DNA from: Gyromitra esculenta
Taxonomy: Eukaryota > Ascomycota > Pezizomycetes > Pezizales > Discinaceae
Assembly (NCBI GenBank): GCA_038503075.1
Contig: JBCAML010000014.1
Location: 1-64,000, forward strand
Direction of reading: 5' to 3'
DNA: 64,000 bases
Part shown: in pieces, positions 34,932 to 48,771 of the stretch
Layout: each line of letters opens with the position of its first letter
Position numbering within the stretch: position 1 is the first letter of the stretch
Translations under genes and position numbers: made by a program
Notes under the pieces: model-generated
Seen by the model: the letters and a program-made list of their open reading frames with translations, nothing else
Told to the model about the DNA's origin: nothing
Databases searched by the model: none

Positions 34932-36621
34932 ATGAGTTTACGTGCCCGAACACCTTTTATCTACCCTGATTACGACAGAGCCCTACTGGAAAGTTTGATC
35001 ACCAAACGGGATGTCCCAAGAATGGATTCCCTTTTGTTGGAGTCGTGGACTCTATATGGGTTGGGTGTCGTCGTGATAATAGCGAGGCTGGTGACAAGGT
35101 ACAGGCTCGTTGGGTTTCGGGGAGCTAAACCAGACGATTACCTGATGATCGTAGCAATGGTAAGGCTTTACCATGTCTTGTTGGCTATCCTAACTATAGT
35201 GTACTCCTTTTCTAACATAGTGATGCTTAGCTGATATACGGCGCCGAATCTACCATGTCACATTTAGTCAGCATGTACGGAGCTAATAGCAATCTTTCTC
35301 CAGCACAAAGAGCTGCACTTTCGCCTGAACAAATTAGATCAAGAGAGTTTGGGTCAAAAATGTTTATGGTGGGCTGGTTCACGTACAGTGGCGCCGTGTG
35401 GACGCTGAAGTTGTGTATGATGTTTTTCTTTTCGCGGGTAACGTTAGTTTGAATTTCTCCCTCTGCTCAGAGAATAATTATAAACTAACCTACCGTGCTG
35501 CTTCAGGTTTGGATTGCGACGGCAAAGCCTGATTAACTGCGGTTTCGCTGCTATTGGGATCACCTGGACCATTGTCTGCTTAACTTTATTCTCGACATGC
35601 CGGTAATGCCTCCTCGTAGATTGCTCGTTACAACAAAAGCAGCCTTTTAATCAAGGGGATTCGCGATTTCTTATAGACCGTGGCATAAGTTATGGCAGGT
35701 TAACCCTGATCCAGGACGTAAGAACTGTTGTTCCCCTGAGAAATGCCCTCTTCTGAGACTGGCATTGGCCAAAACAGGATACTGTAGTGTCGAGAGCCCG
35801 GTTTACTACTTGACAGTCTTGGGCTGTAATCTGGCAACAGACGCCCTAATAATTGCTATTCCGATGCCGGTAAGTTGCGTGATTTCGTCTTATTCTCTCC
35901 TCCTACGTGGCAGAAGGATGGTAGTTGATCATGATGGAAATAAATTTAGCTTCTCATTCGTGCTCAACTTCCATGGCGGAGAAAGGCAGTTCTCGTTTTG
36001 ATGTTTGGGGCTGGTATTTTTGTTATGGTTGCTGCAATATTACGTTGCGCATTCAGTTTAACCGTTCGCTCCCTCTTCTGCTTTGCGAGGGTTTATCTTA
36101 CTCACACCCTCTAGAACCCCCAAAACTCGCGCACCGTATCTTCTTGGGCCTGTAGAGAGACTTTCGTCGCTGTCGTTGTTAATAACGCTCCGATGCTTAA
36201 GCCACTATTCAGCAGGCCTGCATGGTTCCCTTCGTCGAGATCAACCAAAAGCTGGGGCAGCGGCGACAGTAACACCAACACTATTTCTTCCCCAAGAAAA
36301 GCCAAATTCACAGACACGACACTGCTGGCCTCTGAGTCGGGATCTACGGACCGTATCGTTTTGCCAGATCGACCGGGAGCGCTCATGATCAAACAAGAGA
36401 CTAGCTACGAAGTTTTTACCCAACAAGCTGACGTCGAGAGAGGGGAAGGATTGGCGGGGCTGAGAGTGGGGCAATTGCAGACGGATTTCAGTGCGGCGGG
36501 GGGAGGGCTGTTTCCCGGGTATTCTGCGATGGTAACGGGGCCGGACAATAGCCCAATACAAAGTGCTGGCTGCAGTCGTACTGACTTAAATAATAGTTGG
36601 AGCATTCGCCGGGACAATTAA
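34932..36621 (+). CDS. Rhodopsin-domain (PTH11-type) integral membrane protein
   Basis: Six exons join in frame: 34932-35159, 35231-35442, 35507-35602, 35677-35869, 35950-36063 and 36115-36621, total 449 residues. The hallmarks of the fungal rhodopsin domain appear in order: LYGLGVVVIIARLVTRYR (span 1), PDDYLMIVAM, a loop with REFGSKMF and VGWFTYSGAVWTLKLCMMFFFSRVT, span INCGFAAIGITWTIVCLTL, PWHKLWQVNPDPG, TVLGCNLATDALIIAIPMP, LPWRRKAVLVLMFGAGIFVM, and WACRETFVAVVVNNAPM. A polar cytoplasmic tail of about 140 residues follows. Such proteins sit in the plasma membrane and include putative GPCR-like sensors; ligand unknown. The last intron is only 51 bases with a GTTCGC donor, but reading through meets a stop. 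Span 2 is short if the first intron (71 bases) is spliced as I propose. Confidence 0.85.
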
Positions 36622-39600
36622 AGTAAAGTTAAACCCTAGAAAAAAAACAAAAAAAACAAAAAAGAATTAGTGAAGTGTTGAGTTTCTGAATTTGTTGCCC
36701 TATATGTAATTTCTTTTTGTTTTCCTGTTTTCGCAGCTGCACTTTGATTCTCTACAGTTAGGAAACTCAATTGATATCGCTCATGGGCCCGGGAATGCAG
36801 GAGTTTTTTTGTTATTTTATATCAGTTGAACTCGGATGTAACGGTTGAATTTCATCGAAGTCTAAACCGCGAAGAACACCGATGCTCCTCGCGCGTATAC
36901 GTACCAATGACGCCTAGAACAATAAGGGTTAATATTAACGCTGCCACAGACACGGTTCAAATTCCCAATCGTGAGGCCTGGACAGATTGTGCGAAGCGGA
37001 GGCAGGGAGCCAGATTCTACGGTTTGAGCAACGTAATCTAGGCACCTTCCCGGTACCCCCTGAAGACAAGCTAATTGCAAACAAGAAAAGAGCCTTGACA
37101 TAGAACGTCCAAGTTAACCAGGTATATTTGCGCGATAGATTCATAGAAGCTCACAGTGTTGACGGAGGGTCAGTCCTCACATGTTGGGGCTGCGAAAAAA
37201 GGTCGAGGCAAGAGACTACATCAGAGATTATCAAAAGCCTCTATGCCTTGGTCATTGAGTTGACGAAATACCCATGGTGTTGCAAGGAACCTCCAGTGCT
37301 TGGCTACATGAATATATTCCGATGCCATGGATCGTGACTAAACCAGTCAGGTTTCCAGCCTTGGCACCAGCACCGCCAATGGTAGGACAACTTTATAAAT
37401 CATCCGCTGCCCCATTTTTCCGATCCAAACTAGGAATCAAGCCCGAAATTCTATAAATACTTCTGGTTGATCTTGCTGTTTGGACCTCTCGCTGTCTGAT
37501 CATTGGTACGGCCCCTTCGAGTGATAAGCTATGAGGATTCCACATTTTGCGACCCCACAATATGATGGAAGAGCGAGCTTGTACGTTACTTTAAACTAAG
37601 CCCAAGCGTATCTCTAAGTCATGTGTTTGTTTTAATAAACCGCTCTCAGTATCATATGTGGTGTAGTTCTCAAGCCTAAAGCAATGATCGGGTGCTGAGC
37701 TTCCCTCATGATCAGTCGAGCACACAAGCAATCGGCACACCTGTCTTACTCATGAAATAGTTGCTCCTGTAGAGAATTCTACCTTAAACAAACGTATACC
37801 CTTGGATTAATTCTGTCATCTATTCAAATCGCAGCACTTACTCTATAACAGGCTCTACAGGCCTGGGCAAGGTGACGCCGATAGGAAGCTTAAGGCGGAC
37901 TCACGGAATGTTCGTTCTTGAAGCCATAACTCAGACACTTTAATTGCCGTGTATAATTGTTCAGCTATTGCTTAATATAATACGGCCCTCCCCTGTCTGT
38001 AATGGCCTCATTGATCCGCAGTTTTCGAGCAGGTTCCATTCAACAGTTTCGGTTTACTCAGATAATGGGGTGCTAGAGATCTAGACCTGAAGTAGCTGAC
38101 AGGCACACTGCAGGGTTAAACAATTAGATAGCTTGACACCCACAAGACCGACTCTCTGAGGCCACCTCCATGTAGCAATTTTCCACTCAAGCATCTAAAA
38201 CTTTGGGATACGAACACAGGTGGAACACAATATATCATCGAACCCATTAGCAGAACCAAGGGTCGTGATTTGATCGACTCATCCGATGGAAACAATAGAG
38301 AAGAGAGGATCGTCGGTTGTACACGGGACTAACATCTCTTTGAGAAATTTTAGCTCTAGATCCCGATGTCTCCGCCCACTTTTAAATTTTTCTATACGGT
38401 TTGAAGTCTCACAGGTCTTTGTTTTGACGAAATAATCATTGCGCCTTCTCGACGCTGTGGATGTGCCCCGCAGAAACGTTAAAATGTGAGATCATGTTAC
38501 TCTGAAGCCAAAAATGGTGCAAATCGCATGAGGTCATAGTACTCCCACCCAGCATTCGAGTCTGATTCCATTTAATTCATGAAAAACATGCTATGAGATG
38601 GATGCGGGCGGATGTGCTGAACAATAGACCAAAATCTGTAAGATCTTCCTGAAATGTCTAAAATTTTCCTGCAGGGAGAGCACTTTCATCACTGAGCATA
38701 TATGGACGTATTATTATTGTCGTTTTGTCAAGCCGCCCAGCCGCCGATGCAGATCCCTGAAACTTCCTACAGATCCGCAAGCAGGCTAATATTTATTCTC
38801 CGCCGACAGCGATATTTACCCCTGATTAACAGTTCTTGATCCTATGCTATCCAGGCCGTCTTCAAAATTTAAAACCCATTGTTAGTTTTCAGGTTTCGTT
38901 CTCAATTCCAGCAAAACACCTTCGGTGAATTGGTAATCTCTTTCAAATGCATATATACAAAGAATATATATGCCCTAACCCTACAAATTTCCCTCAGGAA
39001 ATGCTAGTGCAGCTGCAAGAATGATTATCCATTCGCTATCCGGCCCGAGTAAAAAGATCGCCCCCTAGGCTTGATGGCACCTGAAACAGCATGCCAGGTT
39101 ACTTCTTCCTTACCAGCCACATACCTTCAAACTCTTCTAACATGGACTCCCATGACTTTGCTCTGGCCTAACTCTGTAATTACTGCCTCCCAGCGCCATG
39201 GCCCGTGTTGTATCTTCCCAGAGCGATGTTTCCTGGAATGTAGTAACGTCGGTCCGGCTCAGAGTCTTGCGAAAGCTTTGCCGCTGGACCGCTTTCCGGC
39301 CTAATGCGCAAGGGAAAATTTCACCAATTACCCCTTATCTAAGCGTGAGGGCTTGACGGCCCATAAATCCCTTCGGAAAAACTTTTCAGGGGGCCCTGCA
39401 TGGAAACTAGCGTTCTGGGGATTGGCTATCCAGAACATGCAATTACTTGTGCCGATGGGCAATCACTCTAACTACATGTACCTATGATCTAAAAGTATAG
39501 CCAAGGGCTACTTCTACCCGCTATACCGGTGGTTTTATGATCACCCGGATCCTTCTTAGTCTAGGATTACTGGATCTACTCGAATTGTCTCAATTTCACT

Positions 39601-39961
39601 CAATTAGGCCTCGATAAATTGCTGCTTAGTTATTTGATTTCTCCTCTCCTATTCACGGTAGGCAGAAAAACAATCATTAGTCCCGCTCCTGGCAGGCTTA
39701 GATGCGTGATTTTAGAAGAAAAACAAAATGCAGTTGCGAAAAACATAACGGCCGTCCATAAGCCAAGGAAAAACTCCATCTAGAAACAAGATCAGACTCC
39801 TGATAAACTACTCAAATCTCCAAACTAAGTTGAATCTAAACAGAAAAATGCTCGAAACAAGAGAAAAAGCATAAAGAAATAACAAATAACGCCTTTTCCC
39901 TTGAGTCCCTAGCTGGAACACTCCCAACCCAATATTTACACGGGGATATTCTCGAGGTGGC
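36622..39961. other. Long gene-free region
   Basis: No supportable gene in 3.3 kb. An A-rich run (aaaaaaacaaaaaaaacaaaaa type) lies at 36640-36665 just after the receptor stop. A CCCTAACCCT motif lies near 38972. Several short frames at 36826-37456 overlap in different phases with no motif. Confidence 0.5.
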
Positions 39962-40240
39962 TTATTTCGAAAAGACCCCCCTGGCTTTCAGTTCGTTTTG
40001 TGTAGCTGTCATCGTGTAGATGACGTATGCGTCTTGTTTTGGGCCGAGCTGGAGATAGCGATCCATAGGGTTTGCAGGACCGGGGGATGATGTTCCTTGG
40101 GCGAAGGTTTCTTCTCTGATGATTGAAGCATCGATGGGAGGGATAGCAGTTCCAGCTCTCGCCGCAGCTATTTGAAGGTTTATTTGTCTGCTGCCTTCCA
40201 TGCGGCGTTCCGAATGATCGCTATCACCTTGGAGAGACAT
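39962..40240 (-). CDS. Small protein of unknown function
   Basis: From the ATG at 40240 the frame gives 92 residues starting MSLQGDSDHSERRMEG and ending KARGVFSK. The ATG has a good fungal context (CGATACC before it). Composition is balanced, hydrophilic and not low-complexity, with IAAARAGTAIPPIDASIIREETF in the middle. I do not recognise it. No signal peptide, membrane span or Cys cluster. A possible intron in the leader (branch-like TACTAAC near 40318) would be consistent with a transcribed gene. It could be a chance frame. Confidence 0.4.
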   Translation of the reverse strand: MSLQGDSDHSERRMEGSRQINLQIAAARAGTAIPPIDASIIREETFAQGTSSPGPANPMDRYLQLGPKQDAYVIYTMTATQNELKARGVFSK

Positions 40241-43076
40241 GGTATCGAATAGGAAGTGTACAAAGTTTAGAGGGGAGGTATAATGGCTTTGGAGCTTTAA
40301 GCACAAAAAATGTTAGTAACTGTTCTCATAAAAACTAGATTCCAGCAAAATCAACAGCACATACCGAGTTTCGGAGAAAAAAACAAAGTTATTTAATCGA
40401 GAACACAGGGAACAGAGATGGAAGATTCTGGTAATTCTGATGATCTTTTGGGGGAGTGGTGATATAGAATGATTAATTTGCTGGTAGAGGAGAGATCTTA
40501 AGAAGAGATATTGAAGGCAGTATTTATAAAACTATGCAGAGGTCAAGTAATATAAAGGAGTAACATCAGCTCACGATCCACGCCGTAGTGTAGAACACGT
40601 TTTCCTCCATTTTCCCGCTATTTCAAAATAAGGACACGACATTTCTAGTATCAAAATGGACGAATTCCCAAAAGACAACATAGTTGCGTGAAAATCGTAT
40701 GTAGTTGATAATGCAGCCCGAGCTATTGCAAAACTAGCAGCGATCTGGGAACGGCTGCGAAGATCGGGGCTGACGGACCGGATTTCCGCTCCAACGGTCT
40801 CGCTTAGTTCTCGGACAGTTGGCCCACAACCAGGGAAACTATTCTTCCCGTACCCTGTGAGAGATGTTGAAAGCACCCAATTTTCTGACGGAGTGGCGGC
40901 TTCCCGCACCTCCCTGGGCAGGATTCTAAAAGGAGCTGCAAGGGGTGTTGTTCCTTTACTCTTCCGAGGGCCGTCGATGGCATATGTGGGCTGCAGCGGA
41001 ATGGGTGGTGAGAAAATATGCCCCGTTCTTCCGATGCCTGGAAAAGGCAGATATGTGACAATCTTTACGGAAAAACCTTATACTGATGCACGTAAGGATA
41101 GGATAAAGTTTCTAGGTCCGGATAAACCCCCTATCTGTCTGCCTGTGTTTGAGATCAGTCTTTGTACCACCGTGTTCACAGGGCTTCTTGAAAACTCGAC
41201 CATCACGCATCGTTGATCATGGGCCTCAACGTGGACATATGCTGTTGTGGGCGTCGATAAGACTGGGAGAGCTGGAGAACATTTTAATTATGATGGCGAA
41301 GAGACTTATGCTCTCTGAAATTTTTAGATATCTAATTACAGTCTCCACGGATGATTGGGGATTCCTACTGGGATTCGAGATTCCCCACAAGACAGCAAGA
41401 GCTGCTTCTATGCATAACAGTAATAAATCGGATCGAGTAATCGCAGTAGCAATCCCGAATCTCCTAGCCATCGCTGTCCATTACTAACTGTACGTGCATA
41501 TCCAACGTCAGCTAACTGTTTGGGGCAAGAAGAAAGTGGTGTTCATCTGAACTTCATCTTTGCGACACATGCATATACGACTAAGACTTTTGAGATTTTA
41601 TTCTATAAACTTGCATCCGTCCCGAGTCCGACCACGGAGCAATACCCACACACGAGGTTCCAGAAAAAAGCTCGTAATATAGCCTCAATTGGGCTGGGTT
41701 GAGATGGCCATAAGAGACGAAAACACAAATCGACAATAATACGTGCGTGCTATGTCACTAAACATAACCGGCTCCAGCTATAGGCAGAGTACGAAGATAG
41801 AGATGGCGGTACATCGTGCCGGAAAGATTCAAGAGATCAAGCATCTTGCCTGTCGAACGTCGGAGCTGCGCGCCATAAATGTTAAAACACATTCAACCGG
41901 TGCCTTGAACAGATAAAAGTAGCCACAAAAAAGTGTGCCTGGATGTCTTGTTACGGGTTACGGAGTCGATCTCAAGTGCCTTTGGCGATCATCGATTTCA
42001 GATACATCAATGACGGTGTTTGCACACACGAACTCGCCAGCGAAAAACCACAGTTGACCACGAACCGTGTTTTCCATTTCGGAGTATCATGAACCGATGG
42101 ACTGAATTGGGCATAGCAACGAGAACGGAAAAATTCAACCCCTGTACTTCGTATCTATGGCAACTCCCTGCGGCTTTTCAATGCCTTAACTGATACCCTG
42201 GCTTTATTTAGAAGTAGTGCTTGGAGAGTGTCTTCGTCGTCTGGATTACATTCACAGCGCGTCGACATACAATTATCTCAGACGACTATCCAGACCGAGA
42301 ATTCTGGTATTTAGAAGTTAATTAAAACGTGGATATGTACGTTGGCGTCGGCCAACATAGCTGTATGCAGCCTCCTTAACACATGAGGCTGGTGAGGGTT
42401 TTAAATCTACGGGCCTGGTGGTGCGAACTAGAACTGGACTGAACTGTAAGTTCCGTAATTTTGGAAGAAAGCGAGAAAAAAAAGAAAAAAAAATCTCGCT
42501 CAAAACAAGAGCCGGGCCGGCTCACGAATTGTCTCAAGCTACCACGAATTGTGTATACCTTAAAGTAGCACGGGGTTTCGGTGCGGGGATTTTGCACGGA
42601 CTCATCATTCATCAATCGTTTTTTTCCCTTCTGTGTTACTTCAGAAAATTTGGTGAGCTTTAGGTTAGTACAGGCGTGGATGTACAATAGTAGGGTGTAA
42701 GGAGCCTATTTCCGGTACCCTGGCCCCTCCAGTTCTTCTCCCCTTATGCCTGTACTCCACTTGAGCACAGCAGCGGAATCGCCCGCACCAGAGAGGAGCG
42801 ATCCACTCTGCATCTCAAGCTCGATTCTCCGGTTATCTACAGAATTCCCCCCCGCAGGAATGTCCCGATAATGCAGTGTCTCAGAGTTATTTCGATTTGC
42901 AAACCCAGGATTGCCTCACAGGCACGCAAGCCACAGACCAATAGACGGGTAATCGCTCCTTCTGAATTTCACGAGCCACTCGGATATCTCATGATCAGTC
43001 ACAGGCGATATGATTGGTAAGAAATATCGGTGAGTATCAGCGCAGGCATTATCTGCCTGTGCAACTTTCCCTTGCC
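40241..43076. other. Gene-poor region
   Basis: Frames on both strands at 40571-41487 overlap without recognisable motifs, so I assign no gene. An A-rich stretch (aaaaaaaagaaaaaaaaatc) occurs near 42478. Confidence 0.45.
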
Positions 43077-43090
43077 GTTACTCGTAAATG

Positions 43091-43182
43091 CCTGACGTTT
43101 GTGCCCCGAGCTGGGCCCGTGCCCCATGCACTTTTTGCGATTTTGTATGGTATGCAGAGCTAGCCTGGTGCAAAAACGTCAG
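43091..43182 (+). mobile_element. Short MITE-like element, family A, copy 2
   Basis: Plus-strand match to the reverse complement of 4514-4611. The ends are inverted: CTGACGTTTGTGCC on the left and, reverse-complemented, CTGACGTTTTTGCACC on the right. Flanks GTTACT (left) and AGTAAC (right) are also inverted, so the true border may be a few bases further out (about 43077-43189). Confidence 0.72.
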
Positions 43183-43622
43183 TAGTAACATGGGATTCTG
43201 CTCAGTACGGACAGAAGTTTATTGGCCTGGGTAGGTGTAATGAAGTACAGTGGCGGAGCCACCAATGAATCAGACTGACTCAAGTTCGTGATAATTCTGA
43301 TTCAAGATCATTGGCTCCCTGTTCTGGAGCGATGGAAATCTTATTATAAACTATATGCTATCGCTTCGAATGGGCGAGCTGTCAGCATCTGCAAGCAAAC
43401 TCGGACATATCGACACAATTGGATACTCCCGGTAGGTTTAGGGTTATCCCTCGCTTGTCACATATCGACTGGTATTTCCATTATCTATGCATCGAAGCTT
43501 TTTTTTTTTAATCTGCAAGCCTCCAGTAAACGTTATCCAAGATCCCGAGTTTTGTTTGTAAAGACGCACCCTTGCTACAGATCCGGGATCATTGCCACAC
43601 CATTGAAAAAACATCCCAGAAT

Positions 43623-44902
43623 ATGGATAAGACGGCTCCACCAAACACTCCACCAGACACTGCCGACAGAGACCGTGTACCGGCTCATACTCCTTATCCT
43701 CATACTCTGACATTCGACACCTTCGTTCAACGCCATGTGCCGGCATTGATGGAAGCAGCAGAGAAGGGAGAGCCATTGCCTTTTCCTTCCAAGGCACGCT
43801 TCATTGGAACCTTGAAGCTGCATGGTTATAACACCACAATTGTGAGCATACTCCTCACTCATGAAGATAATCCGACACACACAAAAGATACCGTTATCTG
43901 GTTTCTGAGATTACCATTTGCTGACAATTTTTGTAGATTTTTCGGCGAAACGACTTGAGTAAACCGATGATTCAATCTCGCAACAGGGTGGTATCTTCAC
44001 AAGACAAGGGTCCTATCGTAGAGCACCTCTCCATTCGTCCACTCCACCTCTTGGTGATCGAAGCCATGAAGATCTACAACTCATCAAAATCTCTGCCTGC
44101 CAATGCTCCGTTTTCCGAAATCACGATCGCGGGCGAGATGGGCGGTCGCGACATCTACCGGAATGTCGCCATCAATCTCCTTCCTCGGTTTTTTTGTGTT
44201 TTTAATATCAAAATTGATGGCGAATGGGTGGATATGCGCAACTACAAGGATGTGATGCTCCCCGATAACCACATATTCAATATTATGAACTATCAGACCT
44301 GGGATGTGGTGATTGATTTCCTCGGCGATATGACGGAGGTTTCAAAATGGCTTTACGAGGTCACCGAAGAAGTCGAGAAGGAATGCCCCTTCGCGGCATC
44401 CTTCACGGATTCCAAGGGGAAGAAGATTTCCGGAACCGGGGAAGGATTGGTCTGGACGATGATCCCCTTCGAAGGCGAAGAGTGGCCTTCGAATCGAACG
44501 CATCTATGGAACTTCAAGACGAAAGGAGAAAAGTTTGAAGTCGTGAGCAGGATCAAACCGACCCCACCTCAAGACCCCGACGCAATAAAGCTAGCTAATG
44601 TATTTGTCGATTATGCTATCACGGAGGCACGGTTTGAACAGGGTATCGAATACCTAAGAGAGATGGGGTTATTGGAGTTTGGACCTAAGGCGAAAAAATG
44701 TACCACCCAATTTGTGAAATGGGTCGAGAATGATGTAATTGAGGAACAGTGGGAGAGGATGGTCGAGATCGGAGCTGAAGAGCGAAAGGTAAGGAACGTG
44801 ATTGGCAACCGGGCTCGAGAGTGGCTTTTTCGCTATTTAGATGAAGCCCAGAGGCGTGGAAGTGGGAGCGGTTATGCACTCGAGAAAACTGGTAGCGACT
44901 GA
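43623..44902 (+). CDS. RNA ligase family protein (covalent nucleotidyltransferase fold)
   Basis: Two exons, 43623-43841 and 43937-44902, join in phase to give 394 residues. Motif I of ATP-dependent RNA ligases is present as TLKLHGYNTTI, with K65 the expected AMP-accepting lysine. The intron lies only eight residues after it. Exon 2 then supplies FRRNDLSKPMIQSRNR, as in Rnl2-like ligases (QSRNR follows motif I). IAGEMGG (Glu140) fits motif III, TGEGLVW (242-246) motif IV, and FKTKGEKF (K267, K269) motif V. All residues needed for lysine adenylylation therefore appear to be present. These enzymes join RNA ends, 5'-phosphate to 3'-OH, via protein-AMP and RNA-AMP. The physiological substrate in fungi is not known to me. 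It is distinct from the tRNA ligase Trl1 in that no kinase or phosphodiesterase part is visible. Confidence 0.83.
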
Positions 44903-47900
44903 TCAGTTCTTGATGAGGATTATTTCATATAGGCATAGATAAGGGTCGTATTTGTCACCATCAGGATTGTATTGGTAGGATTTTAGGCCCTTGCTAGTTT
45001 CCTATCACAATCCTAAAGTTCCAATACTTCCCACGGATAGGTAAACATTCACTCTCTAGCTCATGCTTCTTGTACTACTACTCCACGCATGCCACAGTAA
45101 GGCATAGAGTTTACTAGATAACAATCCCGACCTTTAGTCTAATTTGCAATTAGGCTACTTAAGGAAACCAGGAAGCTCAAGAGCCTGGTCCTCGCTTTCA
45201 GTTGTGAAAATCCAATCCAAAGTACGCGAAGTACCTTGATTTGCCCTAAATGATATATTTCACTAGTTGTACCGTCATTACGGGGCCAATGCGAAGGTTG
45301 GAGGGAATAGTAGCATATGATATGATTTGATGCTGGGGTAGATGTCTCGGGACCTCGCGCAAGCATGGCAGAAGACGGTATAGCAGATACCTAAGGTAGA
45401 GAATACCCATGTCACTAGATTGCTATTCCTTTCCCTTTTATAGAAGTTGATCTACCGACCAAAATCACCTAGCAAAGTAGGTAATTTTTTGGGGGAGCAA
45501 CTAAGAGCTTGGTTGTCGTGCTGGAATGTTTCCTATTTGCGTAAGGATCCAGACCTACATGCATTTCCTAGATAGGGAAAGCAATCGCAGTCCGACGACA
45601 GGAGTAGAGTGTAGTAATATCTACCGTGAGCCAAGCGAATGGACTAATCCCAATTCGCTTCTAGCTATGTAACCGAGATCCATCTACACACTCTAGATGT
45701 TACCATCCCGTGGCTATATAAAAGCAGCATCAACAGCTCATATCGAGACAGCCGATCCGAATTATATTACGTGAACCACTTTGGTAATCAGCTTGAACTC
45801 TATCTCCCTTCAATGTGTAAGTAAGCAAAGGTCAGCAGGCGGTTGGGCTGAAAAACCCTCTCTGACCGCGATTTGGCATAAGGATGAACTGCCCAATATA
45901 ACCCTTATTACCATTAGCATCTTGCAGCTGGTAAGGATTTATTGCGTAGCCCTCAGGTATACATATATGGGACGCTGGAGTGGGTTAAATACTATTTATC
46001 CGTTCGATATTGGATTTTTCTCTTTCTCTCTTTCTCCACTGTTTAGGTTATTATTAGCTTTGGTTTATTGAAATGTTCAAGCTTTTGTTTCAGAGTGCTC
46101 CTCCCGATGCTTCTACTTTTCTAGAAATTGAAAAGATTTTGGTGGAAATGGAAGAAGACACCCACTACAGGCGTGACGATTTGGCAGAAAGTAGAAATGG
46201 TTGCTTGAGGAAAACATTGCCAAGAATAATCATGTGAACTCACTCGGCGTCATGCAATTAGTCTGCGTAATAGGCAGCCGCATAAGAGAAAGAGTTCATT
46301 AAAGCGGGGTTTTTTTATCCTTCTGCGGAGCTGAGATCAGAAGCAATTTGAGTTAATATTTCTTCCTGCCCTTTGCAATATTTTGAAGCCCTTCATACTT
46401 CTATACTTTCTAGTTTGAATATGTCAAATGGAATAGTAAATAAATACTTTCTGGTTATCGCATGCCAATTCCTCCATCTTTCAGCTCAACCAGAACATAT
46501 GGCTACTTTACAGGGGGTTCATGTTCGCGGTCGACATAAAACAAAATAAAGAGCGGGGTTAACATCGCTATGCATCTGGAGCCACAGAGAAAGTAACATG
46601 TTTCATCGTTGAAAATTTGAGGGGTATGCATACTTTGGCGGATAAATGTCTGGATGGACAGCAATGCCATATCTCGTCTGTCGAAGAACCGTCATCTCGA
46701 CTTTTTCAATCTTTATAGTTGTGTACAGGTACTGGGAACGTGTAATGTGGGCTAATGTGGGAGTTAATTGAATACGACTCGATGTTAATATGTCTAAGTT
46801 CTTTAACTACCTCATGTTTTTATCTTGCCTCTTGCATATAGCGAGGTCGCTTGGAGTCAGGTAGTCTTTATCACTTACTTCATCTATGCTTCCTACGAGT
46901 GGGGCCCCGTTCTCGCAGTTTAGCTGCGAGGTAGATATAGTTTCGGTTATTATATTCTAGATTTATGCGCTCAAATTGCTCCAAGATTTGCCCAGAGGCA
47001 GCTAACCAAGGTATAGCCCGAATGAAAATCCTACCAACCGTGAGAACTAACATAGCTATGTGCCCCGTCTCCCTTCCAGCCTATTTCATAATCGTAGCGG
47101 AAGAAACGGGGCTACTTTGCTCAAATCCAGATGAAGGCTCAAGCTTAACTGCTCGACTTTTGCGAGTGAGGGCTTGGTGAGTCCGAGCCTTTTTTGGGAA
47201 ACTCGAGCTTAGCTTGAATCATTACACTACACGATTGGAAATAGAGAAATCATGTGGTGGCAAACTAGCTCGAGCCTAAAGCCGTAACCTCTCCTGCCAA
47301 CAAATTATCTCTTCGCCGTGGACATCGGCCATGATGGGCTCATACAACAACATGCCTTGAATCTAGGCGTATGGCGCGCGCCGCTATATTAAGGCTGATA
47401 CCGGATCATCTTCTGCCCTGAACTACAATCTCAAGATTATGCTTTAGCAGTGCTAGTAATAGCCCGACCAAACTTAACTCAAAGGACTCACAATCTTACG
47501 GCGTTTGAGTAAACTCGGCTTATTCCCCACCTTGATTCCAAAATTGCTATCCCCATTGTCAAATATAGTCTGCGCCTCGAAAAGCTGAGAGGACGAAAAA
47601 AATTCCTGATATAAGATAGCCAAACATTGTTCTTAAAGACTCTAGTTATTGAAATGCTATTCCAGTATTAATTACTGTGCGTATGGCCACGCGTAAACTT
47701 CGATATAAACAACTAACATTGATCTTGTCACTTTGAATTTAAAGATACGGTAATAATAGTATTGATTCATGTTATATTCTTTAGCTACCTTGAAGAACAC
47801 GAAAAATAGGCTCACCCTTAATTCCCATGATTCACCACAAGCTAACAACGAGTTCCTTGGCATTTCTTACTATATAGCATCAGCTTCACTATAAGGGTAT

Positions 47901-48771
47901 CTTGAGGCTCATACCAAAAAGCTGTATTCCAGTATCGGAAACTATCTATGCAATCCCGAATTCTTACGTAGATATAAGCTAGTTTCGTGTTGCTCGCGCA
48001 ACATCATTTATGAATAACCCTAGCCCTCTGGACGGGAACAGAAACCTCCAGGGAGACGAGTCCGTTGATAAATATCATAGTACTACGCGGTACGTTCGTA
48101 CGCCCGCCTGTGCCTGTGGTCATACTTTTTGTAGATATGTCCAATACACCCTACACCGCCTACTTATGCCTCTAATTTGCCAAAGCCAGAACCCTAACCC
48201 CGGCTAAGTAGGCTCCGTAGGTGCACGTACGTGATTGAAGCTTTCACGGTGATACAAACGTATCCATTTGTCAATAGCTATAACTATAAACTGACCACTA
48301 GTAAAGTAGATTGATCCGTTCGAAAACAGGAATTCATGGTACACGGGTTGGGGTATGGCAAGAGTGTCCGGAATACCATATTTACGATCCTTACAATAAG
48401 TATCGTAGAGGATACTGTACATCCCAATCCTTTGATTTACTCTATTTTACTCCATTCTTTTACAATTACCAGCTAGTAACAAACCTCGGCGCAAGACCTG
48501 GCAATTCAGAGGAATGAAAATGAAACCGGACCAGATATGTAGGCGGAGCAATAACTATAGGATTGCACGGGAGACGGAAAGCCTAAACCACATGTATATC
48601 ACTACATGTACTTCGCTACGATACTAGCACACAAGGACACTAAAGACAAGCCAAATTCAATTTTACCCCCTGATTTCATGAACCAAAACACTAAGAAACT
48701 AAAAAACTAAAAAAGATTCACTCAATACAATTTGCTCTCCCTTATAACGGCCAACCCAACTGGTTTTCCCT
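44903..48771. other. Long gene-free region
   Basis: No supportable gene in 3.9 kb. AT-rich; CCCTAACCCC near 48190. Short frames have no motif. A small inverted repeat (CTCGCAGTTTAGCTGCGAG) lies near 46912. Confidence 0.5.

Noticed and set aside
40571..41487. Overlapping ORFs of 81-119 codons on both strands
   Set aside because: They contradict each other, have no motifs and cannot be spliced into a convincing product.
42225..42265. 20-odd bases resembling the tyrosinase coding region near 590-625
   Set aside because: Match is too short and no other tyrosinase motif lies nearby; probably chance.
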